From Sphingomonas pseudosanguinis (lineage in GTDB: Bacteria; Pseudomonadota; Alphaproteobacteria; Sphingomonadales; Sphingomonadaceae): DNA of 64,000 nucleotides. Shown here piece by piece: positions 26,478-37,755 of the stretch (position 1 is its first letter; each line of letters starts with the position of its first letter). The translations under genes were made by a program, and so were the position numbers. The notes under the pieces were generated by a model, which worked only from the letters and a program-made list of their open reading frames with translations, searched no databases and had not been told where the DNA came from. The stretch is from positions 1 to 64,000 of the forward strand of contig NZ_JACIDH010000009.1 of NCBI RefSeq assembly GCF_014196255.1, read 5' to 3'.

Positions 26478-27508
26478 GCCGCGATCTCGCACCATTCGCG
26501 CTCCAATATCGACACCCCGTCCTCCGCTTCGGCCAGCGTCACCGACCCGGCATGATCGCGCGGTGCGGGCACCACGCGCATCGCGAAGGCCTCCGCATTG
26601 GGACAGTCGCGCGCCACGCCCAGCACATGATCCGCCGTCAGCCCCAGCCGCCGGCCCAGCGCGGCCCGCGCATCGACGCGGTCGATCGCCGCAAACGCCC
26701 GCCGCGCGGCGGCCTGCGCCCGCCATTGCCAGGCGGCGCCGCGCGGATCGGCCATCATCGGGGCCGCGCCTTCGTCCAGCGCGCGCAGCTGCCCCGCCAG
26801 CCCGCCCGCGATCCGCCCCTGCCGGCGCGACGACGTCTCGACCCGCATCGCCCCGTCGCGGCGCACGCGAAGCCCCGCCCGCGCGGCATCGTCCAGCAAT
26901 CGCGCATCCTCGCCGCAGGGCAGCGGCAGAAAGCCGCCGACGTCGCGATAGGCCGACGCCCGGAGCGCGATATTAGCGCCCCCGCTGAAATGATGCGTGT
27001 CGCGCGCCTCCCACGCCACGGGATCGACGATCCGGCGATAGCGGTGGAGCCGGTCGTAATAGGCCTCGATCCGCCCCTGGAGCGGATCGGCCGCCGCATC
27101 GATGCGCAGGATGCGCCCGGCGACGATGTCCGCCACGGCCAGGGCCTTGCGCCCCGCCGCGATCCAGTCGCGCTGCGGCCGGCTGTCGGCGTCGGTGGTG
27201 AAGACCATCCCCTCGCCCCCCTCCAGCAGCGCCAGCCCCAGGGCCAGCGCCGCGCGCCGCGCCGCCCCGGCATTGGGTGCGGACGCACACGGACCTTGCG
27301 CCACGATCAGCGGGAAAGGCAGGTCGGGGCCGATCCGTTCGAGCAGATGCGCGCTGCCGTCACGGCAATCGTCGAGATAGATACAGACACGCAGCGTCGT
27401 AAGCGGAACCGACTGGCCGGCGATCGCCGCCAACAGGCCGGGCAGCATCGCCGCCTCGTCGCGGGCGGGTATGCAAAGGACCGTGGGCGCGTCGTCGGGC
27501 AGGGCCAT
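26474..27508 (-). CDS. family 2 glycosyltransferase
   Basis: 344 residues. The N-terminal GT-A fold shows VLCIPARDEAAMLPGLL, a DDCRDGS nucleotide-binding segment near 46-52, and the metal-binding D106-A-D108 in FTTDADSR. The HHFSGGANIALRASAYRDVGGF region is the acceptor side. No membrane segment is evident, so it acts in the cytosol. It is the first gene of a four-gene operon whose members overlap by 4 bp each, and is divergent from the catalase gene. Confidence 0.88.
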   Translation of the reverse strand: MALPDDAPTVLCIPARDEAAMLPGLLAAIAGQSVPLTTLRVCIYLDDCRDGSAHLLERIGPDLPFPLIVAQGPCASAPNAGAARRAALALGLALLEGGEGMVFTTDADSRPQRDWIAAGRKALAVADIVAGRILRIDAAADPLQGRIEAYYDRLHRYRRIVDPVAWEARDTHHFSGGANIALRASAYRDVGGFLPLPCGEDARLLDDAARAGLRVRRDGAMRVETSSRRQGRIAGGLAGQLRALDEGAAPMMADPRGAAWQWRAQAAARRAFAAIDRVDARAALGRRLGLTADHVLGVARDCPNAEAFAMRVVPAPRDHAGSVTLAEAEDGVSILEREWCEIAA

Positions 27509-27577
27509 TCTCCGCTCCGTGGGTCTTCGGAATGCCGATCAATGACCCATGTCTAGGCCAGTCATGCACCCTGCGCC

Positions 27578-27591
27578 TTGATGAACATCAA
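27578..27591. promoter_or_regulatory. FNR/FixK-type box upstream of the catalase gene
   Basis: TTGATGAACATCAA matches the TTGAT-N4-ATCAA consensus of the FNR/Anr/FixK group exactly and is part of a longer CTTGATG-AA-CATCAAG palindrome. It lies 77 bp before the catalase start and 70 bp before the divergent glycosyltransferase start, so it could serve either promoter. The regulator is not in this window. Confidence 0.6.
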
Positions 27592-27667
27592 GCACTTAGT
27601 CCCCGGACGAATGGCGATCCCGCGCGTTGGAAAGGGCGATCCCCCATCACAGACGGAAGGCATGACG

Positions 27668-29848
<2,181 letters not shown>

Positions 29849-30314
29849 AGCGACGGGACGGGAGGGGCTCACCTCTCCCGTCCACTTGTCCGACTTCATG
29901 GCTTTACCACACCGAATGTGGCGTCAGCGCGCGTCAGGAATCCCGGTTGATCTCAGCATCCGACCGAGCCTTCCGAATTCGTTTACGGCCGGTGCAAAGT
30001 GGCACAATTGTGCATCGACGCGGCATGGTCATCCATACTGACCTTTTAAAGATCGGTCCGCGCCACCTGTCACTCAAGACATTGATAATAGGCGTGATAA
30101 TGCAACGCCTCACCACGCCGGTCCATTTTTCATGCTGTGGCGCACAACAACTAAGGCACCGGTCGTTACAAAAAGATTTCAGCAAAATCATTATGTTACA
30201 AAACAGACGCAAATAACGGTCTTTTCCTCCAAATTCATTTGTCAGGCATTTGGGCTTATGCCATGTAGAGCATGAGCCGCACGATAGCGGACGGACATTT
30301 TGGGGGGAGGATAT
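29849..30314. other. non-coding region between catalase and TonB receptor
   Basis: This 466-bp region has no convincing gene. A weak hairpin (GACGGGAGGGG / CCTCTCCCGTC, 29857-29882) just after the catalase stop may terminate its transcript. A perfect 12-bp palindrome GCACAATTGTGC lies at 30002-30013, and the last 250 bp are clearly AT-richer (e.g. around 30165-30245), as expected for a promoter of the downstream receptor. Confidence 0.5.
29857..29882 (+). terminator. hairpin downstream of the catalase gene
   Basis: Stem GACGGGAGGGG with CCTCTCCCGTC (one G-T pair) and a 4-nt loop, 9 bp after the stop codon. No T-tract is present, so it may be only an mRNA-stabilising hairpin. Confidence 0.4.
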
Positions 30315-33155
30315 ATGCGAGATATTGCATCGCGCTGGCTGTTCGGCGCGTCCATCGTTGCGATCGCGACCGGTGGCATTCATAACATCGCCAACGCACA
30401 GACCGCCGTCACGCCGCCGAAGCGCGGCGCCGAGCTTCGCGTCGAGCAGGGCCGCGATCCCAGCCAGCCGACCGGCGCGCTGAACGCGACGCAGGTGGCC
30501 GAGCAGGGCGTTTCGGATCAGGACATCGTCGTCACCGGCGTGCGCGAGTCGCTGCGCTCGGCGCAGGCGCTCAAGCGCAACGCCAATCAGATCATCGACT
30601 CGGTGCAGGCGCAGGACATCGGCAAGCTGCCCGACGCCAATACGACCGAGGCGTTGCAGCGCATCACCGGCGTCCAGATCCAGCGCCGCTACGGTGAAGG
30701 CGCGACCGACTTCGACCACCGCACCTCGCCCGCCATCACCGTGCGCGGCCTGACCCAGGTGCAGAACTTCCTCGACGGCCGCGCCATCTATTCGGCGTCG
30801 GGTGGCCGCGCCTTCGACCTGGAGGGGATTCCGCCCGAACTGCTGGGCGGTATCGACGTCTATAAGAACGCGCCCGCCAACATCATCGAGGGCGGCGTCG
30901 GCGCCGCGGTCAATCTACGCACCCGCCTGCCCTTCGACCAGCCCGGCCAGACGATCAGCGCCACGCTGCGCGGCAACTATTACGACCGCGTTGACAAGTT
31001 CGGTTATTCCGCCTCGGGCCTGTACAGCAACCGCTTCGACACCGGCATCGGTGAGGTCGGCGTGCTGTTCAACGCCGTCTATTCGACCGCGCATTACCGC
31101 CAGGACGGCATCCTCTCCAACCCGCAGAACCCGATCCCGGCCGGCAGCATCTCGGGTGCCCCCGCCAATGCCCGCGCGCCGATGGGTCTGCAGGTCTATG
31201 ACGATCTCGGCGATCGCCGGCGTCTGGGTATCGCCAGCGCGATCCAGTGGCAGGCGGCCGACAATCTGCTGATCACCGGCCAGTATCAGCTCGCCAAATA
31301 CTGGTTCAACCGGCGCGGCGCCTATTACTATACGGTCAATGGCGGCAGCGAGTCCAACCCGCTGCCCGGCGCGGCCTTCACCTTCAACAAGGAAGGCTAT
31401 GCGACCTCGGGCTCGCTGCGGCAGCAGAATTTCGAGACCGGCCGCTTCGACCAGCAGCTGTGGAGCCAGAGCCAGAACTTCACCCTGGCCGCCGAATGGC
31501 AGGCGACCGACCGCGCCAAGGTCCATTTCGACGCGCAGTATCTGAAGAGCTATTATAACGCCGACCGCAACGGCCATGTCCTGTCGCTGTTCACCGCGGC
31601 CGGGCAGAACACGCCGACCGGGTCGCCGCATCCCTCGATCATCGACTTCGACCTGCGCGGCAAGCGGCCGCAATGGGACGTGCGCGACAAGGCGCTGCTG
31701 AGCAACCCGGCCAACTACACCACGCCGTTCATCGCCGATGCGCTCCAGCGCAACGACGCCGACACGCTCGCGCTGGCCTATGACATCGAATATGATCTGG
31801 AGGGCGGTTTCCTCCAGAAGCTGCGCGGCGGTGCGCGCTATTCGGACAATTCGATCGACCTGCGCGGCACCTGGAACGGCGTCTGCCTCTATGCGACCGG
31901 GCCCGATCCCTCCTGCTCGGCCAAGGACGGCACCCCGCTGATCCCGCTCAGCCGCAATCCGCAGCTGGCGATGCCGGGGCCGTCCAAGAATTTCTTCGAC
32001 GGGCGCACGGTCACCGGCGGCTTCCTCTATCCGGCCTTCCCCGCCGGCGACGGGGTCTGGGCGCAGACCAAGGCGCTCTACGCGCTGTTCGGTGCCAAGA
32101 CCAAGGACGCCTTCACCGCGGGCGACCTCAATTCGCAGACCGAGAAGACCTATACCGTCTGGGGTGCGGCCGATTATGAATTCGCGGCGGGTGATGTCCG
32201 CTTCGATGGCGGCGTCGGCGTGCGGCTGGTCAAGACCGACCTGACCTCCTTCGGTACGCAGTTCAATTCCAACGGCACCAGCTCGCCGCTGGCGATCCAG
32301 AACAGCTATACCCGCGCGCTGCCCAGCGTGAACCTGCGCGCACGGCTGACCGAAGAATTCCAGATGCGCTTCGCCTATTCCAAGGGGCTGGCGCGGCCGA
32401 ACTTCGATCAGCTGTCGACCAACCTGACGCTGAACAATCCCAATCAGATCAATCCGATCACCGGCCGCCCCAGCGCCAATTCGGGCAATCCGCGCCTGCG
32501 GCCGATCGCGTCGGACAATTTCGACCTGACGGCGGAATGGTATTTCGCACCGACCGGCTCGCTGACCGGCGGCCTGTTCTACAAGAAGGTCGACGGTTTC
32601 CTGGCCAGCGGCGTGATCGTCCAGAATTTTCAGGGCCGTGCCTATGACGTCAACACCGTGCTCAACTCGGGCAGCGGCACGGTCAAGGGTGCCGAGATCG
32701 GCTATCAGCAGTTCTTCGACTTCCTGCCGGGCATCCTCAGCGGCTTCGGCATGCAGGCGAACTACACCTATGTCGACTCCAACGTCACCAACCCGTTTGC
32801 GGTCGCCGGATCGGGCAATACCCAGCTGCCGCTGGAGAAGCTGTCCAAGCACAATTACAACCTGATCGGCCTGTACGAAAAGGGGCCGCTGACCGCGCGT
32901 CTCGCCTATAACTGGCGGTCGAGCTATCTCGACCAGACGTTCGGCGCGGGCACCAACCAGCCGCAATATGCCAAGCCCTATGCGTCGCTCGATGCCTCGG
33001 TCAGCGTCAATGTGAACAGCCACATCGCGGTTTCCGCCGATGCGGTGAACCTGACCAACCGCATGAACGTGACGTATATCGGCACGCTGGGGCAGCCGCT
33101 TCAGTATCAGCTGAACGACCGCCGCTTCGGCCTGTCGATCCGCGCGACCTATTGA
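30315..33155 (+). CDS. TonB-dependent receptor (sphingomonad/caulobacter type)
   Basis: 946 residues. A signal peptide (WLFGASIVAIATGGIHNIANAQ) is followed by an N-terminal extension, then the TonB-box-like QDIVVTGVRESLRSA and the plug motifs IIDSVQAQDIGKLPDANTTE and LQRITGVQIQR, typical of the large TonB receptors that import oligosaccharides or other nutrients in this lineage. The C-terminus ends FGLSIRATY, an aromatic end. A strong GGGGGGAGGA precedes the ATG at 30315. The downstream DUF6445 and halogenase genes are the usual companions of this receptor class. Substrate unknown. Confidence 0.92.
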   Translation: MRDIASRWLFGASIVAIATGGIHNIANAQTAVTPPKRGAELRVEQGRDPSQPTGALNATQVAEQGVSDQDIVVTGVRESLRSAQALKRNANQIIDSVQAQDIGKLPDANTTEALQRITGVQIQRRYGEGATDFDHRTSPAITVRGLTQVQNFLDGRAIYSASGGRAFDLEGIPPELLGGIDVYKNAPANIIEGGVGAAVNLRTRLPFDQPGQTISATLRGNYYDRVDKFGYSASGLYSNRFDTGIGEVGVLFNAVYSTAHYRQDGILSNPQNPIPAGSISGAPANARAPMGLQVYDDLGDRRRLGIASAIQWQAADNLLITGQYQLAKYWFNRRGAYYYTVNGGSESNPLPGAAFTFNKEGYATSGSLRQQNFETGRFDQQLWSQSQNFTLAAEWQATDRAKVHFDAQYLKSYYNADRNGHVLSLFTAAGQNTPTGSPHPSIIDFDLRGKRPQWDVRDKALLSNPANYTTPFIADALQRNDADTLALAYDIEYDLEGGFLQKLRGGARYSDNSIDLRGTWNGVCLYATGPDPSCSAKDGTPLIPLSRNPQLAMPGPSKNFFDGRTVTGGFLYPAFPAGDGVWAQTKALYALFGAKTKDAFTAGDLNSQTEKTYTVWGAADYEFAAGDVRFDGGVGVRLVKTDLTSFGTQFNSNGTSSPLAIQNSYTRALPSVNLRARLTEEFQMRFAYSKGLARPNFDQLSTNLTLNNPNQINPITGRPSANSGNPRLRPIASDNFDLTAEWYFAPTGSLTGGLFYKKVDGFLASGVIVQNFQGRAYDVNTVLNSGSGTVKGAEIGYQQFFDFLPGILSGFGMQANYTYVDSNVTNPFAVAGSGNTQLPLEKLSKHNYNLIGLYEKGPLTARLAYNWRSSYLDQTFGAGTNQPQYAKPYASLDASVSVNVNSHIAVSADAVNLTNRMNVTYIGTLGQPLQYQLNDRRFGLSIRATY

Positions 33156-33163
33156 TCCCCGCC

Positions 33164-33204
33164 TGCCGGCATGGTCTGTTGATCGGACCGTGCCGGCAAT
33201 TTTT
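33164..33204 (+). terminator. rho-independent terminator/attenuator after the TonB receptor
   Basis: Stem TGCCGGCATGGTC / GACCGTGCCGGCA (13 bp with one T-G pair), 9-nt loop, then ATTTTT. It sits 8 bp past the receptor stop and 20 bp before the next gene, so it probably lowers expression of the downstream pair relative to the receptor. Confidence 0.8.
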
Positions 33205-33224
33205 CGTCAGGGGTAGGAACGATC

Positions 33225-33941
33225 ATGGCCACCGCGCCCGCGCTGGAATTTGCGGCCGATGCCGTCCCCACCGTCCGCCATATCGGGCATGAGCGCGAGC
33301 CGGTGGTGATCCTAGACCGCGCGACCGGATGGGTCGACCATTTGCGCGATTTCGCCGCGACCCGCTCCGCCTTCGCGCCCGCTGCCGAAATGGGCAGCGC
33401 CTATCCCGGTCTGCTCGGCCCCGCGCCGCTCGCCTATGTCGATGCGATGGTGCGCCGCGTCCTGCCGTTGATCGCGACGCACTTCACCGGCGCGGCCGTC
33501 CGCCCCGCCCGGGCACGCGGCAATTTCTCGCTGGTCACCACCGATCCCGCCGAGCTGACCGCGGATCAGCGCGTGCCGCATGTCGATACCGCCGACCGGC
33601 TGCAATTCGCGACCGTCCATTTCCTGTCGTCCGAGAGCGACGACGGCACCGCCTTTTTCCGCCACCGCGCCACCGACTTCGAGACGCTGGATGCCGAACG
33701 CCTGGCCCCCTATCACGCCGCGCGCGCCGGCGATCCGCCGCCAGCACCCGGCTATTGCACCGATGGCGACGCCGCGTTCGAGATGATCGCGGCGATTGCC
33801 GCCAGGCCCGACCGGCTGATCCTCTACCGCGCGAACCTGCTCCATTCGGGGCGGATCACCCGCCTGCCTACGCGGCCCGACGATCCCCGGTCGGGGCGGC
33901 TGACCGGTAATCTGTTCCTGCAATGCCGGCTGGCGGCATGA
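33225..33941 (+). CDS. DUF6445-family protein
   Basis: 238 residues, soluble, no signal peptide. It matches the small family found beside TonB receptors and tryptophan-halogenase-like genes in sphingomonads and caulobacters. Visible features are RVPHVDTADRLQFATVHFL and LLHSGRI: an H-x-D and a distal H spaced as in Fe(II)/2-oxoglutarate dioxygenases, so an oxygenase activity is possible but unproven. It overlaps the halogenase gene by ATGA. Confidence 0.82.
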   Translation: MATAPALEFAADAVPTVRHIGHEREPVVILDRATGWVDHLRDFAATRSAFAPAAEMGSAYPGLLGPAPLAYVDAMVRRVLPLIATHFTGAAVRPARARGNFSLVTTDPAELTADQRVPHVDTADRLQFATVHFLSSESDDGTAFFRHRATDFETLDAERLAPYHAARAGDPPPAPGYCTDGDAAFEMIAAIAARPDRLILYRANLLHSGRITRLPTRPDDPRSGRLTGNLFLQCRLAA

Positions 33942-35446
33942 GCGACGACGCGCCCATCGGCCGGATCGCGATCGTCGGCGGGGGCACCGCCGGCTGGATG
34001 GCGGCCGCCGCGCTCGCCCGCGTGCTGGGGCCGCACGGTCCCGCGATCACGCTGGTCGAGTCCGAAGAGATCGGCACCGTCGGCGTCGGCGAGGCGACCA
34101 TCCCGCCGATCCAGGCCTTCACCGCGCTGCTCGGCATCGACGAGGATGATTTCGTCCGCGCGACGCAAGGCACGTTCAAGCTGGGGATCGAGTTCGTCGA
34201 CTGGCTGCGCCCCGGTCACCGCTATTTCCACCCCTTCGGCGTCTATGGCATCGACAAGGGCGCGATTCCCTTCGAGGCGATGTGGCAGCGGCTGCGGCTG
34301 GCGGGTGAGGCACTGCCGCTCGAGGCCTATTCGATCTGCGCGGCCGCCGCGCGCGCCGGCCGGTTCATGCGACCCCAGCCGGGGGGCACCCCGCTCGCGC
34401 ATATCGGCTATGCCTTTCACTTCGACGCCGCGCTCTATGCCCGCTTCCTGCGTGGCCATGCCGAGGCCGCCGGCGTCCGGCGCGAGGAGGGCCGCGTCGT
34501 GTCGGTCGAGCGCGGCGGGCCACGCGACTTCATCGAGGCGGTCGTGCTCGCCGATGGCCGCCGGATCGCGGCGGACCTGTTCGTCGACTGCTCGGGCTTT
34601 CGCGGCCTGTTGATCGAGGGCGCGATGGGCGCGGGGTTCGAGGATTGGGGGCATTGGCTGCCCAATGACCGCGCGGTCGCGGTGCCCACCGCCAATGCCG
34701 GGCCGCCGACGCCCTTCACCCGCTCGACCGCGCATGGTGCGGGCTGGCAATGGCGCATCCCGCTACAGCATCGCACCGGCAACGGTCTGGTCTATGCCAG
34801 CCGCCATCTGTCCGACGACGAGGCGGTCGCGACGCTGCTCGGCCATCTCGACGGCGCGCCGCTCGCCGATCCGCGCCCGTTGCGCTTCCGCACCGGTCGG
34901 CGCGACCGCTTCTGGATCGGCAATTGCGTCGCACTGGGGCTGGCCGGGGGTTTTCTCGAACCGCTCGAGTCGACCAGCATCCATCTGATCCAGGCGGGGA
35001 TCGCGCGCCTGCTGGAGATGCTGCCAACCCAGGCGTTCGAGCCGGCGGACACGCGCCGCTACAACCGGTTGATGGCGGCGGAGTTCGACAGCGTCCGCGA
35101 CTTCCTGATCCTGCATTTCCACGCGACCGAGCGGCGCGACACCGCCTATTGGCGCGAGTTGGCGGACATGGCGATCCCCGACACGCTGGCCGAGCGGCTG
35201 GCGATCCATGCGCGCACGGGGCGCGTCTATCGCGAGGCGGACGAGCTGTTCACCAAGACCAGCTGGCTGGCGGTGATGGACGGACAGGGGCTGGTCGCCA
35301 GCGGCCATGATCCGCTGGCGCTGGGGCTGCCGCTGGACGAGATCCGCGCGCGCCTCGGCCGGATCGCGGCGGTGACTCAGGCGGCGACCGGGCATATGCC
35401 CGAACACGCCGACTTCATCGCCCGCCACTGTTCCGCCCGGCGCTGA
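33938..35446 (+). CDS. flavin-dependent tryptophan halogenase-like protein
   Basis: 502 residues. The FAD motif IVGGGTAGWMAA (12-23), the WQWRIP motif (270-275) that excludes monooxygenase activity, K81 at the position of the catalytic lysine (TFKLGIEFVDW), and E344-S345 in EPLESTSIHL are all present, so the active-site residues of the family appear intact. Family members chlorinate or brominate electron-rich aromatics with FADH2 and O2, but the many sphingomonad homologues beside TonB receptors have no proven substrate. No flavin reductase is in this operon. Confidence 0.9.
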   Translation: MSDDAPIGRIAIVGGGTAGWMAAAALARVLGPHGPAITLVESEEIGTVGVGEATIPPIQAFTALLGIDEDDFVRATQGTFKLGIEFVDWLRPGHRYFHPFGVYGIDKGAIPFEAMWQRLRLAGEALPLEAYSICAAAARAGRFMRPQPGGTPLAHIGYAFHFDAALYARFLRGHAEAAGVRREEGRVVSVERGGPRDFIEAVVLADGRRIAADLFVDCSGFRGLLIEGAMGAGFEDWGHWLPNDRAVAVPTANAGPPTPFTRSTAHGAGWQWRIPLQHRTGNGLVYASRHLSDDEAVATLLGHLDGAPLADPRPLRFRTGRRDRFWIGNCVALGLAGGFLEPLESTSIHLIQAGIARLLEMLPTQAFEPADTRRYNRLMAAEFDSVRDFLILHFHATERRDTAYWRELADMAIPDTLAERLAIHARTGRVYREADELFTKTSWLAVMDGQGLVASGHDPLALGLPLDEIRARLGRIAAVTQAATGHMPEHADFIARHCSARR

Positions 35447-35458
35447 TCCGGGCGGAAC
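35430..35458. terminator. bidirectional terminator-like hairpin at the halogenase end
   Basis: Perfect 11-bp stem GTTCCGCCCGG / CCGGGCGGAAC with a 7-nt loop containing the halogenase stop codon; 13 bp beyond it the convergent reverse-strand gene ends. Confidence 0.6.
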
Positions 35459-35470
35459 GTAGGAGCCCCC

Positions 35471-36049
35471 TTACGCCTCGCGATTGACGTAGAAGACGAA
35501 GTCGGTCTGTCCGTCATGGCCGGCGACGACCTCCTCGCCCCCCGAATAGCCGATCGCGGCGAAGGCCTGTTGCACCCCCGCCGCGCGGAAGGCGGTCCGC
35601 GCCGCCTCGGGATCGCCGTTCGCCGTACCCGACAGCTCGCACAAGGTGATCGTGCAGGCGACCTTCACCTCGCCCAGGACGCGGCCGGTGAAATGGCCGC
35701 TGAACGCGGTGCGCACCCGCTCCTCGATTGCGTCGCCGCGTGTGTCGCGGGGCTGTTGCTGCATCAGTTCGGCGATGTGTTGCGTGTCGGAGTCGGCACG
35801 CGCCAGCGCCTTCGCGACGTGCGGCTTGCGCACGGCCGTGGTGACGGGCGGGGCAGCCGGCGCGACCACCGGCGCACGGGTGACGACCACGGGCGCGGAG
35901 GCGGCGGGCGCCGCCCCCCCGACCACCGCGATTCCGCTCGGACCGGGGGGCGTCGCCGGCCCGCCGGTCAGCCACAGCCCCCCGGCCAGCGCCGCCACGC
36001 CGACCCCGGCCGCCCCCAGCGCCAACGGCCAACGACGCGCCACCGTCAT
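35471..36049 (-). CDS. membrane-anchored protein of unknown function
   Basis: 192 residues. One N-terminal membrane segment (LALGAAGVGVAALAGGLWL) without a cleavage site, a Pro/Ala-rich spacer (about 35-75), then a soluble domain from about residue 80 with two close cysteines (VACTITLCELSG) that could form a disulfide, consistent with a periplasmic location. Its ATG overlaps the stop of the GH43 gene, so it is cotranscribed and may help that enzyme; no known domain recognised. Confidence 0.68.
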   Translation of the reverse strand: MTVARRWPLALGAAGVGVAALAGGLWLTGGPATPPGPSGIAVVGGAAPAASAPVVVTRAPVVAPAAPPVTTAVRKPHVAKALARADSDTQHIAELMQQQPRDTRGDAIEERVRTAFSGHFTGRVLGEVKVACTITLCELSGTANGDPEAARTAFRAAGVQQAFAAIGYSGGEEVVAGHDGQTDFVFYVNREA

Positions 36050-37431
36050 GACACGAACGACCAGCGTTCGTTGATCGCCCCGCTGCACGGCCAGGTGATC
36101 AGGTTGCCGCCGCGATCGCGCGAGTCCCCCGACACGTTCAGGCAGCGCCCGCTGGCACGATTGACGATCGCGGTGCCCGACACCGACCATTCGGCGCGCG
36201 TGCCGATATTGCAGGTCGTCTGCACGACGTCGCTGCCATTGGTCGCCTCCGCCAGGCACAGCCTGCTCTGCTGGAAGACATATTGGGTGTAGTTGCCCGA
36301 CGGACGCCGCTCCACCTTGGCATTGGACGCACCGTCGCAATCCCACTGGATGATCCCGGCCTCGTAATCGCGCGACTGGTTGGCGACATTGGCGCACAGC
36401 CCGCTCGAGGCGACCTTCATCATCGCCAGCGTCGTGCCGCTATAGCCGTTGCTGATCGCGCCGGTGCTGGCGTTGATCGTGATCTGCGACGAGGTGGGCA
36501 TGCCGACCGAGGTCGCGCTGGGGAAGGTCAGCGGCAGCCAGACATAGGTGGAGTCGTTGGGCTGCTGCCCGGTCGCCGGCCCCCAGCGATCGCCGAGATA
36601 CAGGTAGGAGGTGCCGCCGCTGCCCTGCACCGGCTGCACATAGGTGGACTGCGAATTATAGGTGCGCGGATCGCCGAAACCCTGCGGCGCCGTCCACGGC
36701 CCGGCCATGCTGGAGGCGGTCTGATAGGCGGCCTGGTTGGGGTTCCACCCGGTCGCGGCCGAGGTGATCAGGAAATAGACGCCGTTGCGCTTGAAGACGG
36801 CGGGCGCCTCGCGGTGATAGCCCTGCAGCACGGTGACCAGCGAGTCGATGCCGGTATAGCTGCTATTGAGCTTGTAGATGTTCAGGTCGTAATTGCTGGC
36901 GGCGGCCGAGATCAGATAGGCATTGCCATCGGTATCGGCGAACAGCGTCATGTCGCGCGATTCGTAATTCAACGGCCGGAACTCGCTGAGATAGGTGTAG
37001 TTGCCGTCGACCGTGTCCGATGTCGCGACGACGACCCGCGCCTCGCCATAATCCTGGCCGTTTTCCTTGTGCGCCCACAGCACATATTTCCTGGTCACGG
37101 CGTTATATATGACCTTGGGCCGTTCGATGTTCGAGGTGTTCAGGCTGGTTGCCGAATTGCGCGTCAGGATGTCGCGGCGGAACTCCCAGTTCTTCAGGTC
37201 GGTCGAGCGGTACATCGACACTGCCTTGAACAACCAGCCGTCGCGGTTCTCGCCGAGCATATAATAATAATTGCCGACCTTGATGATGCCCGCGCCGTGC
37301 GCCTGGACCGCATCGCCGGTCGTGGTGGTGAACAGCGATCCGTTATTGACGGCGACATTCTGGCCGATCGCGGCCGAACCCATCAACGCGCAAGCCGCCA
37401 GGCCCGCGCGGACGACATGAAATCTGCCCAT
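36046..37431 (-). CDS. GH43 glycosidase with ricin-type lectin domain, galactanase-like
   Basis: 461 residues with a signal peptide ending near GSAAIGQ. A five-bladed propeller of family 43 fills about 30-325: VQAHGAGIIKVGNYYYMLGE, NIERPKVIYN, and SRDMTLFADTDG are typical of subfamily 24 exo-beta-1,3-galactanases. The last 130 residues form a ricin-B-like carbohydrate-binding domain with recurring QW-type motifs (GIIQWDCDG, NLITWPCSG) and paired cysteines. It probably trims beta-1,3-galactan side chains such as those of plant arabinogalactans. Exact substrate inferred. Confidence 0.85.
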   Translation of the reverse strand: MGRFHVVRAGLAACALMGSAAIGQNVAVNNGSLFTTTTGDAVQAHGAGIIKVGNYYYMLGENRDGWLFKAVSMYRSTDLKNWEFRRDILTRNSATSLNTSNIERPKVIYNAVTRKYVLWAHKENGQDYGEARVVVATSDTVDGNYTYLSEFRPLNYESRDMTLFADTDGNAYLISAAASNYDLNIYKLNSSYTGIDSLVTVLQGYHREAPAVFKRNGVYFLITSAATGWNPNQAAYQTASSMAGPWTAPQGFGDPRTYNSQSTYVQPVQGSGGTSYLYLGDRWGPATGQQPNDSTYVWLPLTFPSATSVGMPTSSQITINASTGAISNGYSGTTLAMMKVASSGLCANVANQSRDYEAGIIQWDCDGASNAKVERRPSGNYTQYVFQQSRLCLAEATNGSDVVQTTCNIGTRAEWSVSGTAIVNRASGRCLNVSGDSRDRGGNLITWPCSGAINERWSFVS

Positions 37432-37755
37432 CGCTCAACTCCTCTCCGAGTGTGGCGGTGCGACCTTGTCAGCCTGTCGTCATCCGCTACGCCCATCCTG
37501 AGCGCGCTTATTAAGACTGACAATAAGAATCTGATGCCCTTCTGAGCGGACCGTTTTCATTCCGCAAAATTCGCTTACAAGTCAGCAACATCCCGCATTG
37601 CCGCATGATCAAAGAATTTTAGGCGGGGGATCAATAGGTTCGACAATTAGCGCTAACGCGAAACGACTCACCCGCGCCGGTCCTGCCCTCGCTCCCGGAC
37701 ACGTGATCTGTTAGCGTCGCGGATCGGAATAGGCGGCAAGCGGACGGGATCATCC
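37432..37755. other. divergent intergenic region, nothing but promoter-like DNA
   Basis: 324 bp between the GH43 gene and the FAD oxidoreductase gene. Inverted heptamers TTGTCAG (37466-37472) and CTGACAA (37517-37523) and an AT-rich stretch around 37510-37630 are compatible with promoters and an operator; no gene is seen. Confidence 0.4.

Noticed and set aside
30040..30060. Short motif TTTTAAAGATC shared with the adhesin promoter region near 59470
   Set aside because: Eleven AT-rich bases occurring twice in 64 kb of sequence with AT-rich promoters is not strong evidence of a common regulator.
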